Shown here one piece after another: positions 1 through 5,175 of a stretch of DNA of 20,357 nucleotides. The notes under the pieces were generated by a model. The model was given only the letters and a program-made list of their open reading frames with translations, was not told the origin of the DNA and did not search any database. The position numbers and the translations under genes were made by a program. The stretch's first letter is position 1. Each line of letters starts with the position of its first letter. The DNA is from a virus, in IMG/VR virus record IMGVR_UViG_3300046005_000823, positions 1 to 20,357 of that record; one strand, given 5' to 3'.

Positions 1-567
1 TGTGTTGACAGGAATAAAATCTCTTAGATAATTTTCCGAGCCTTCAAATAATTTTATTACACCTGTTTCCAATGCTTGATTTTCAAACTTATGATAGGGA
101 CTTGCTTGATCACCTTTGTGTTCTTCATGAGGTCCGTGAACATTAAAATATCGAAACCCTTGAACTTTGATGTTTTGAAATCTACCCTGAGATAAAAATG
201 ATTCTATATATCTGTCAAATAGATACTTACTCCATGCATATGGACTTAATGGACTTTTTGGAGCATCTTCTGCAAAGTTTGTTCCAAGTCCATAGACAGA
301 TGCAGAACTTGAGTATTGTAAATTTACTCCGTATTGTTCACACCGATTAATAACTACTCTGCTAAAATCATAATTTTGTTCAAGGACTTGCTCGACATCT
401 GTTGCAGTAGTAGAAGAAATTGCACCGAGATGTATACACCAATCGTATCCTTCAAAATCAGGAAGAGGTTCTCCCCATTCAAACAAACCTAACTCGTGGT
501 CTGTTCGAAGGGCATTGACTACATTTTGTCCAATAAATCCCTTGTATCCTGTCACAAGGATTTTCAT
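1..567 (-). CDS. NAD-dependent sugar epimerase, HldD-like (partial, C-terminus off window)
   Basis: Short-chain dehydrogenase-type nucleotide-sugar epimerase; the closest family I recognise is ADP-L-glycero-D-manno-heptose 6-epimerase (HldD/RfaD), which makes the heptose donor for lipopolysaccharide core. I translated it by hand because it runs off the left edge; 189 residues are visible. It shows an N-terminal Rossmann motif TGYKGFIG (residues 6-13), a serine run (86-88), the catalytic YxxxK as YAWSK (110-114), and HldD-like blocks GFRYFNVHGP (137-146) and LFEGSEN (173-179). The segment between the Rossmann glycines and the ISSTT block is shorter than I recall for bacterial HldD. Its ATG overlaps the cupin stop codon as ATGA, so the two are co-translated. 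Family assignment is strong. The exact substrate is inference; a related nucleotide sugar is possible. Confidence 0.85.
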   Translation of the reverse strand, partial: MKILVTGYKGFIGQNVVNALRTDHELGLFEWGEPLPDFEGYDWCIHLGAISSTTATDVEQVLEQNYDFSRVVINRCEQYGVNLQYSSSASVYGLGTNFAEDAPKSPLSPYAWSKYLFDRYIESFLSQGRFQNIKVQGFRYFNVHGPHEEHKGDQASPYHKFENQALETGVIKLFEGSENYLRDFIPVNT

Positions 568-923
568 CGTTGGCTATCTCCAGGCATTACTCGATAGTTG
601 TCTTCAACGCTGTCTTCGGTGCTGACTTCAATAATAGTGCCTTCTTCTATACAATACAATTGGTGAGGTAATAGTGGTGGATTGTGCCATGTGTCACCTG
701 CATTTAATGGAAGTTCGTTGATCTTTGCCGTTTGTGTATCAATAAATTTTACAATAAATTTTCCAGATAACACATACCATGTTTCATCTTTTTCACTATG
801 AAAGTGCATACTAAATTTTGCATCAGTGGCAAACTGCATTAGTTTGCCGCAATACTTTTCGTTAGTTGCCCATATAAGTTCATGCCCCCAACCCTTTTCT
901 ACAAATCCCGATAATTGTGTCAT
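564..923 (-). CDS. Single-domain cupin, sugar-isomerase-like
   Basis: A 119-residue beta-barrel cupin. The N-terminal KGWGHELIWA (residues 10-19) resembles the KPWGxE signature of mannose-6-phosphate isomerase-type cupins. Cupin motif 1 is visible as MHFH...E...G (His40, His42, Glu47, Gly54), and motif 2 as GDTWHNPP followed by His87. These His/Glu residues would bind a divalent metal. The stop overlaps the start of the epimerase gene (ATGA), and the gene upstream ends exactly where this one starts. Pairing with a heptose-epimerase-like enzyme suggests a role in making or isomerising a surface sugar, but the substrate cannot be read from the sequence. The cupin fold call is firm; the enzymatic role is inference. 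Confidence 0.8.
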   Translation of the reverse strand: MTQLSGFVEKGWGHELIWATNEKYCGKLMQFATDAKFSMHFHSEKDETWYVLSGKFIVKFIDTQTAKINELPLNAGDTWHNPPLLPHQLYCIEEGTIIEVSTEDSVEDNYRVMPGDSQR

Positions 924-1310
924 TTATAATTCTCCACTTTCTGCTAATTTTAACATTAAACTATACTGTTCATATGCTTTCTTTACTGCTGGATATTTGT
1001 CCCGCAATGCTCTCTCACGTTCTTTCTGCTCCATTAGTGTTTCAAACATATGATAATGTCCTTGCTTTTTCATATTGTTAAAAACTTGTGCTTCAAAATC
1101 TGCAATACGTTCTAATTCACTTTGTGCAATCTCTACAGTGTATAACGGTTCTGTATCATTTACAACATCCACAAGCGAGACTTTATTAAAATCCATAGGA
1201 TCTCTAAAATACGCCATATTGATTCTCTGATACCGATGTGCTCGTTTATTTGTATCAAGCACGTTAATACTGTGATGTTGGCAAAATTGTTTTATATTTT
1301 CTGTAGGCAT
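924..1310 (-). CDS. Conserved hypothetical phage protein, helical C-terminal half
   Basis: I do not recognise a function for this 128-residue protein. The N-terminal half is His/Arg rich and contains a segment ending YFRDPMDF (residues 34-41). From about residue 60 to the end it looks almost entirely alpha-helical and charged, with many Glu/Lys/Arg, including EKERERALRDKYPAVKKAYEQY-like heptad spacing. I recall similar C-terminal blocks (LRxKYPAVKKAYEQY) in uncultured marine T4-like phage proteins of unknown role. The ATG shares one base with the upstream stop (TAATG) and the stop directly abuts the cupin gene, so it belongs to the same polycistron. Confidence 0.75.
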   Translation of the reverse strand: MPTENIKQFCQHHSINVLDTNKRAHRYQRINMAYFRDPMDFNKVSLVDVVNDTEPLYTVEIAQSELERIADFEAQVFNNMKKQGHYHMFETLMEQKERERALRDKYPAVKKAYEQYSLMLKLAESGEL

Positions 1311-1507
1311 TATTCAACTAACATTAACATAGCCATTGTGGCTTTCTTGTCGTCTTCTAAACATAGTAAAGTTTCAGAACTACGGGTTCGCATAATACGC
1401 CAACCTTCTCCGCCAATTTTATCATGAATATAATAGAGACGAGGCCCGACGTGCTTCATGCACCAGGCCTCAGCTTTACCGATACTTGTAACTTTAAACT
1501 CGATCAT
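1310..1507 (-). CDS. Small WC/TMFxLRW-family protein, divergent member 1 of the tandem array
   Basis: A 65-residue protein at the promoter-distal end of the tandem paralog array. It carries the family AEAWC....G block (Trp15, Cys16, Gly21), a central GGEGW, and the C-terminal DDKKATMAMLMLVE, which lines up with NEKDMTMFILRWS of its neighbours but has lost the aromatic/LRW ending. No catalytic residues, signal peptide or membrane segment are visible. The ATG lies 14 bases inside the upstream gene, directly after its KYG codons, which matches the position where other members start relative to the LRWS codons. The stop forms TAATG with the next gene. Function unknown; membership is by eye from the pattern. 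Confidence 0.75.
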   Translation of the reverse strand: MIEFKVTSIGKAEAWCMKHVGPRLYYIHDKIGGEGWRIMRTRSSETLLCLEDDKKATMAMLMLVE

Positions 1508-1844
1508 GTCCGTATTTTAATTGCAACATAGTATATATCTTTTCGTGTATGTCGAGAGTATTTTTATACACCATCCAATCTTTGTCAATATGATCGTGCC
1601 ACATTTCTGAAGGTTGACTTTTAATCCAAGATGATATCTTTCCACTACATTTTACAGTATACCATTGAGCATGGTCAACCTTAGATTGATCAATTACACT
1701 GTAATATTCGCTAATGTCAAAGGTCTGATTCCACATCTGTGCCATTGTGCTTTTACCAATTTGACGACCACTCATTATAATTTTCATTTCTTTAGGATCA
1801 TTTCCTGTTATTGTTGCCCATAACTCTTTTTGAAATCCATACAT
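1494..1844 (-). CDS. Small protein with terminase-type P-loop and array-like C-terminus
   Basis: A 116-residue protein. Residues 21-33 read as a beta strand plus P-loop, KIIMSGRQIGKST, of the deviant RQxGK[ST] type seen in large terminases (this phage's gp17 has PRQTGKTT). No Walker B acid pair follows, so an active ATPase is doubtful. The C-terminal half has ISSWIKSQ (70-77), a second Trp, then HEKIYTMLQLKYG (100-112), which can be aligned with EWC...W...NEKDMTMFILRWS of the neighbouring array. It may therefore be a fused, diverged array member. I prefer the ATG at 1844 over the in-frame GTG at 1853. The ATG overlaps the upstream stop as TAATG and has an AAGGTGG Shine-Dalgarno 5 nt away. Function unknown. 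Confidence 0.72.
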   Translation of the reverse strand: MYGFQKELWATITGNDPKEMKIIMSGRQIGKSTMAQMWNQTFDISEYYSVIDQSKVDHAQWYTVKCSGKISSWIKSQPSEMWHDHIDKDWMVYKNTLDIHEKIYTMLQLKYGHDRV

Positions 1845-2083
1845 TATGCCCACCTTAATAAAAATAATGTTAAATTTTTAGGGTCTTTAAACATAAATGT
1901 GGTGTTTCCAAACATACTTTCAATAGCCCATATGTTTGGCTCCATGCCTTCCCAGGTGTCGATGCGGCCGCCTATCCACTTACCTTCGCCCACATAAGTG
2001 CGACACCATTCTTCCATTTCTAAATGTTGATGATATCGATCTTTTCCAAATGTAATCCAACTTACTGTATCGTTCATGACCAT
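1844..2083 (-). CDS. Small WC/TMFxLRW-family protein, member 2 of the tandem array
   Basis: A 79-residue paralog with EEWCRTYVGEGKW (Trp26, Cys27) and a C-terminal FMFKDPKNLTLFLLRWA, the family ending. It is rich in Trp (several besides W26), predicted soluble, and lacks known catalytic motifs. Two starts are possible: ATG 2083, within the Arg-Trp codons of the upstream gene, or ATG 2077, which forms an ATGA overlap with the upstream stop. No Shine-Dalgarno is evident for either, so translation is probably by coupling or re-initiation. The AGG/TGG codons at its end create the ribosome-binding site of the next gene. Function unknown. Confidence 0.78.
   Translation of the reverse strand: MVMNDTVSWITFGKDRYHQHLEMEEWCRTYVGEGKWIGGRIDTWEGMEPNIWAIESMFGNTTFMFKDPKNLTLFLLRWA
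1850..1856 (-). promoter_or_regulatory. Shine-Dalgarno AAGGTGG inside upstream coding sequence
   Basis: The site sits 5 nt before the ATG at 1844. It is formed by the Leu-Arg-Trp codons (TTA AGG TGG) at the end of the upstream array gene, and it decides the ATG over the in-frame GTG at 1853. Confidence 0.65.
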
Positions 2084-2301
2084 CGAAGTATAAACATTGT
2101 CATATCTTTTTCGTTAGCAAAACAAAATCTATATTTTTTAGGAGCATCTCTACCTGCCCAAAACATACACCATTGTCCGTTCCTGTAACCTATTGCTTCC
2201 CAGCGTTTGCCAAACTGTTGTTTACACCATTGACCTGCTGGTCTATGTTTATCGGAATCAACTAAGACCTCGTAGTCTAAATGTAAATTTATTACGACCA
2301 T
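2074..2301 (-). CDS. Small WC/TMFxLRW-family protein, member 3 of the tandem array
   Basis: A 75-residue paralog with GQWCKQQFGKRW (Trp25, Cys26), a QWCMFW segment, and the exact family ending NEKDMTMFILRWS, identical to that of the next gene upstream. The only plausible start is the ATG at 2301. It lies within the CGA-TGG (Arg-Trp) codons of the upstream gene, 10 bases overlapping, with no Shine-Dalgarno, so termination-reinitiation is likely. Its last 38 coding bases are part of a perfect direct repeat with the upstream member, implying a recent duplication or gene conversion. Function unknown. Confidence 0.8.
   Translation of the reverse strand: MVVINLHLDYEVLVDSDKHRPAGQWCKQQFGKRWEAIGYRNGQWCMFWAGRDAPKKYRFCFANEKDMTMFILRWS
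2078..2115. repeat. 38-bp perfect direct repeat, copy 1
   Basis: Identical to 2296-2333. It covers the codons for the NEKDMTMFILRW end of one array gene plus the overlapped start of the next. It begins GACCATCGAAG and ends TTTTCGTT on the plus strand. A diverged third version is visible at about 2565-2602. Confidence 0.95.
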
Positions 2302-2561
2302 CGAAGTATAAACATTGTCATATCTTTTTCGTTTTTAAAAAAGAATTTTTTTTGATTTTCATACCACCGTGACCCACTTTTTCCGTAATGGTCGACGCAC
2401 CATTCAATTGCAAGGTCAGTAGTGTTCTCGTATTTGTTCTTTTCAGTAACAGGCAAACTAACCCAATGGTATTCTCCAATCCAACCTTTGGCTTTACCAG
2501 TCTTCATCGGAGTGAGTTCTGGTTCCATCTGAACACCGTTAAAGATATTGGTATTAAACAT
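2292..2561 (-). CDS. Small WC/TMFxLRW-family protein, member 4 of the tandem array
   Basis: An 89-residue paralog, the longest of the canonical members. About 50 N-terminal residues (including GWIGEYHW) have no counterpart in the others. Then come AIEWCVDHYGKSGSRW (Trp54, Cys55) and the ending FFFKNEKDMTMFILRWS. I chose ATG 2561 over the in-frame GTG 2570 because the ATG forms TAATG with the upstream stop and has AAGGTGG 5 nt before it. The last codons share a perfect 38-bp repeat with the next gene. No catalytic motif or membrane segment is seen. Function unknown. Confidence 0.8.
   Translation of the reverse strand: MFNTNIFNGVQMEPELTPMKTGKAKGWIGEYHWVSLPVTEKNKYENTTDLAIEWCVDHYGKSGSRWYENQKKFFFKNEKDMTMFILRWS
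2296..2333. repeat. 38-bp perfect direct repeat, copy 2
   Basis: Second copy of the repeat at 2078-2115. The two copies sit 218 bases apart, one at the 3' end of each of two neighbouring paralogs, and diverge right after base 2333. Confidence 0.95.
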
Positions 2562-2824
2562 TACGACCACCTTAATATAAACATTGTAGCATCTTTAGAG
2601 TTTTCAAACAACCAGGTTTTATTTCGACTCTTTACTTGTCCGTGACACTGACTTTGAACCCACTCTTTTATTTCGTGTGCCATTGACTCAGACATTCTTG
2701 GTCCAAAGTTAACTGTAACTCGTTCCCATCCAACTTCTGTTAATAAGTTAGCCATAACTCCCCAATCGATCTCTTCAGCAATTTCTTTCGCTGCTCGATT
2801 AAGCATTTCTTCTTCCAGTGTCAT
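2561..2824 (-). CDS. Small WC/TMFxLRW-family protein, member 5 of the tandem array
   Basis: An 87-residue paralog. It begins with an acidic helix (TLEEEMLNRAAKEIAEEID), then a Trp-rich middle, then EIKEWVQSQCHG (Trp55; the usual Cys replaced by Val, with a Cys at 60), and ends TWLFENSKDATMFILRWS. Its ATG overlaps the upstream stop as ATGA. The 3' end uses TTA AGG TGG for Leu-Arg-Trp, giving the next gene its ribosome-binding site. Function unknown; paralogy is supported by the shared ending and by position. Confidence 0.8.
   Translation of the reverse strand: MTLEEEMLNRAAKEIAEEIDWGVMANLLTEVGWERVTVNFGPRMSESMAHEIKEWVQSQCHGQVKSRNKTWLFENSKDATMFILRWS
2567..2573 (-). promoter_or_regulatory. Shine-Dalgarno AAGGTGG inside upstream coding sequence
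   Basis: Formed by the Leu-Arg-Trp codons of the upstream array gene, 5 nt before ATG 2561. It has the same sequence and spacing as the site at 1850-1856, and it decides ATG 2561 over GTG 2570. Confidence 0.65.
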
Positions 2825-3033
2825 GAATATTTTAATGCAAATAAGGTTGCATGTTTATCTTGATAAAACATAAAATTTGTATGTTTAGGAAGTTCACCGA
2901 CCATCTCATCCCACTTGCTTTGATTATATGCAAAGTCAAAATCTGTGCCTTGCAATAAACCTTCTTCTCGAAGTTTTCTAACAATGTCCATAATTTCTAT
3001 AGGATCTTTATTGTAGATAGTAATTTTAGTCAT
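2821..3033 (-). CDS. Small LRW-family protein, divergent member 6 of the tandem array
   Basis: A 70-residue protein, first of the array in transcription order. The ending NFMFYQDKHATLFALKYS matches the family ending position by position (aromatic-rich strand, D/E-K-x-x-T-hydrophobic-F-x-L-basic-aromatic-Ser), but the Trp-Cys block is missing; a lone KWDEMVGEL occupies that place. The N-terminus is a beta strand followed by a helix (DPIEIMDIVRKLREEGL). The ATG lies 8 bases inside the upstream gene, and the stop overlaps the next start as ATGA. Function unknown. Confidence 0.78.
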   Translation of the reverse strand: MTKITIYNKDPIEIMDIVRKLREEGLLQGTDFDFAYNQSKWDEMVGELPKHTNFMFYQDKHATLFALKYS

Positions 3034-3292
3034 CTAATAAAATTTCATCTACAATATCAGTGTCACCTGGGAATGTTGTTATATGATACTCCCTGTTACC
3101 TATCATATAACAACTAGTCCAACTGTGTTGATTGTTAGATGTCGAATATGGTTCAATCATTGCTAACAATAGTAAAGCATGTTCTCTTTCCTTGCCTTCA
3201 AGTGTTCGCCTAGGCGGACCCATAACATTACAAAGGAACTTTTTAAGTTCAACAGGATCTTTTACTAACTTATCTACAAAATTCTTAGTCAT
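3026..3292 (-). CDS. Conserved hypothetical phage protein
   Basis: An 88-residue protein. I use ATG 3292 rather than an in-frame ATG at 3313. The former overlaps the upstream stop as ATGA and has AGGA five bases before it. The N-terminal half is helical and basic, and the middle contains EREHALLLLAMIEP. The second half has NNQHSWTSCYMIGNREYHITTFP, which looks like beta strands. I recall similar NNQHSW / REYHxTxFP proteins in marine T4-like phages without a known function. No catalytic site is recognisable. Confidence 0.75.
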   Translation of the reverse strand: MTKNFVDKLVKDPVELKKFLCNVMGPPRRTLEGKEREHALLLLAMIEPYSTSNNQHSWTSCYMIGNREYHITTFPGDTDIVDEILLDD

Positions 3293-3984
3293 TCGATTCC
3301 TGTTTCTCGACAAATTTCTTGAATCATTATGGTATCTGCAGGATAGTCCTTGAATTTCTTAAGCCAAAATTTAACATCAAATACTGGAACAATCATGGCC
3401 AATTGTTCATCATTCATTTTGCTTATCATGGTCTTTCCTGAATTACAATTTAACACTAACCATGGACTAATCCTTCCGCCTAACATATCATGCACTGCTC
3501 GATTTAAACTAACATAGTTAAAGTAATGTGCAAAATTTGCATTATTCTCATCGCCCCAAGACATCATAGATTGTAATGTTCTTTGAACTGCGGCTTCTAC
3601 TGGTTCTACTTTGAGCATGTCATAAAGATACTGCTCGTATAATTCATCTCTGCACCAATGGTCCAGTTTTACTCCGGACTTAATAACATAATCAACAAAC
3701 TTGTCGGGGTATATGGGATTTACATTGTTAACAAAACTGCCAAATTTTACAAATGCATTGTAATATGCGCTGTTGCAAAATTCATCATATGTTTTAAGTT
3801 TTTTATTTTTCTGAGTAAGTTGATAAAATCTATTGTAAGTCATGTAACCAGCTTGAACACGCTTTTCATCTTTTTGTAAAGCACGTCTCTTTCTTTCACA
3901 CATGTGAGCAACTAGAGTTTTTTCTTTCATAAAACTCTTGCTACAATGTTCACAGAGAAAAGGTTGTTCTTGCAAGTTGATCAT
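3289..3984 (-). CDS. Zinc-finger (CCHC) conserved phage protein
   Basis: A 231-residue protein with an N-terminal single zinc finger, C-x2-C-x12-H-x-C at Cys11, Cys14, His27 and Cys29, followed at once by a basic stretch (ERKRRALQK). The fold resembles a C2H2 finger with Cys as fourth ligand. The rest is helical and aromatic-rich; recognisable blocks are YNAFVKFGSFV, KLDHWCRDELYEQYLYD and GRISPWLVLNCNSGK. I recall this architecture in marine T4-like phages, with no assigned role. A nucleic-acid-binding or transcription-related job is plausible from the finger but is inference. The ATG overlaps the upstream stop (ATGA). Confidence 0.8.
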   Translation of the reverse strand: MINLQEQPFLCEHCSKSFMKEKTLVAHMCERKRRALQKDEKRVQAGYMTYNRFYQLTQKNKKLKTYDEFCNSAYYNAFVKFGSFVNNVNPIYPDKFVDYVIKSGVKLDHWCRDELYEQYLYDMLKVEPVEAAVQRTLQSMMSWGDENNANFAHYFNYVSLNRAVHDMLGGRISPWLVLNCNSGKTMISKMNDEQLAMIVPVFDVKFWLKKFKDYPADTIMIQEICRETGIE

Positions 3985-4445
3985 TCGTATTCTTTTCTTT
4001 GTTTTTTATCAAATCCCATTTTGTCAAACAACTCATTAATGTCATCTTTATTCATCATCGACGCTAGTGTTTTAATATCTTCTAACTTCCTTGCGGGATA
4101 AATTTCTGCTAAAAGTTTTTCAATCTTATTAGCCTTACCTTTCTTGCCTGCGGCAAGATAAGGATGATACATACTCTGGCCAACACCAGTTGCTGCAAAT
4201 AGTTTCCACAACAACGGTTTGTGATTTTTACTTAATATCCAATGATTTTTATTAACATACTCGTTGGTAGTTTCTAGAAACCATGCTTGTAAATCCTGAT
4301 CGCCCTGGACATTACTTGTGTAACGCATGAGAATAAAAGGACTGAATGCTTTCTTTTCTTCATCAGTAAGACCATCATAGAATTCGTATTCTCTAGTGTC
4401 AACTGCTCGCAGTTCTCTTTTTATATCAAGTTTTGCTGTTGCCAT
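3981..4445 (-). CDS. Conserved T4-like phage protein, possible clamp-loader small subunit (gp62-like)
   Basis: A 154-residue, mostly helical protein. Blocks such as DIKRELRAVDTREYEFYDGL, SPFILMRYTSNVQG, TNEYVNKNHWIL and ANKIEKLLAEIYPARKL resemble what I recall as clamp-loader small subunit gp62 in marine T4-like phages. T4 gp62 is 187 residues and pairs with the gp44 ATPase to load the gp45 clamp. No gp44 or gp45 gene is in this window, so context does not confirm it. The start at 4445 overlaps the upstream gene by 20 bases. The stop overlaps the zinc-finger gene's start (ATGA). Treat the gp62 name as tentative. Confidence 0.6.
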   Translation of the reverse strand: MATAKLDIKRELRAVDTREYEFYDGLTDEEKKAFSPFILMRYTSNVQGDQDLQAWFLETTNEYVNKNHWILSKNHKPLLWKLFAATGVGQSMYHPYLAAGKKGKANKIEKLLAEIYPARKLEDIKTLASMMNKDDINELFDKMGFDKKQRKEYE

Positions 4446-4668
4446 CTTTTATTAACCTATACATCATTATAAGGTGATCTACGGACTTTTGCAAGGCAGG
4501 ATTGTCCTTAGCTGTGTGTCTAATATCAAGCCATTCTTGTGTAAGTAGTGTTTCCTTCATTTCGGCTGTTTTCGCCGGGCTTACATAATGTAGTTTCTTA
4601 TTTTTACTACCCATCTCTCTTACATAAACTGTTTGGCCGCCATCGGGGCTTTCATAAATTTGAGGCAT
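4426..4668 (-). CDS. Small conserved phage protein (IYESPDGG type)
   Basis: An 80-residue protein beginning MPQIYESPDGGQTVYVREMGS, an N-terminal strand-rich motif that I associate with small hypothetical proteins of marine T4-like phages. The C-terminal half is helical: EWLDIRHTAKDNPALQKSVD, then a hydrophobic LIMMYRLI segment too short to be a convincing membrane helix. Function unknown. It starts six bases beyond the end of the upstream gene with no strong Shine-Dalgarno, and its last 20 bases overlap the next gene. Confidence 0.75.
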   Translation of the reverse strand: MPQIYESPDGGQTVYVREMGSKNKKLHYVSPAKTAEMKETLLTQEWLDIRHTAKDNPALQKSVDHLIMMYRLIKDGNSKT

Positions 4669-4671
4669 ATT

Positions 4672-5175
4672 TTACCAACATCTTGTGTAATCAACAATTT
4701 CACTTTGACGACTAACTTCCTTGACAAAGTATGAACACACTGGCTTGTCACCTGCATGTAATGGAGTTGTTAGTAGTTGTCCTGCTTTCATCTTAGGAAA
4801 ATACCATTTAACATCTTGATAGATGTCAATGATATCAATCTCATGAAATTCTGGTCTAAAACTACTCAGTGGGTTAAAACAGAATGTCTTAAATCCTCGA
4901 TCATTTAGGCTTGTTAGCGGCAGCACTTCCATATCCGGACCTTCTGGGTCACCTACAATGGTGCACCAATCTAGTGGCATTGTTAGTTCATGTGGACCAA
5001 TTTTTAATACTGCGGCGGGTCCTGTAAAACTTTCTAAGAAAATTAATGGAATAAAAAAGTAGTCAGGGTTTTGATTGTCACTGTTATCGAGCACAGAGAA
5101 TCTAAGATCGTCATTGACTTCTTCTGGTAGTTCGTTAAGGTAGAACGTTTTGTTTTCTAAGGTTAAGATTTGCAT
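4672..5175 (-). CDS. Conserved hypothetical phage protein
   Basis: A 167-residue, mainly beta protein. Distinctive blocks are YFFIPLIFLESF (residues 39-50), KIGPHELTMPLDWCTIVGDP (57-76), LPLTSLNDRGFKTFCFNP (85-102) and a proline/aromatic-rich C-terminal half with DVKWYFPKMKAGQLL. It is rich in Asp/Glu and not a membrane protein despite the hydrophobic stretch. I believe similar proteins are common in marine myophages, but I know no function. Its ATG shares one base with the uvsW stop (TAATG), so it is co-translated with uvsW. Confidence 0.78.
   Translation of the reverse strand: MQILTLENKTFYLNELPEEVNDDLRFSVLDNSDNQNPDYFFIPLIFLESFTGPAAVLKIGPHELTMPLDWCTIVGDPEGPDMEVLPLTSLNDRGFKTFCFNPLSSFRPEFHEIDIIDIYQDVKWYFPKMKAGQLLTTPLHAGDKPVCSYFVKEVSRQSEIVDYTRCW

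Noticed and set aside
1494-1844. Fragment of a broken large terminase gene
   Set aside because: Only the P-loop resembles terminase. The frame is intact, properly started and coupled on both sides, and gp17 is complete elsewhere.
2078-2333. CRISPR-like array from the 38-bp repeats
   Set aside because: There are only two exact copies, 218 bases apart, each inside coding sequence at the same place in paralogous genes. A duplication explains them.
2562-2570. GTG start at 2570 for array member 4 (and the similar GTG at 1853)
   Set aside because: An ATG nine bases further in forms TAATG with the upstream stop and has AAGGTGG at 5 nt. At the GTG no Shine-Dalgarno is correctly placed, because the GTG lies within that motif.
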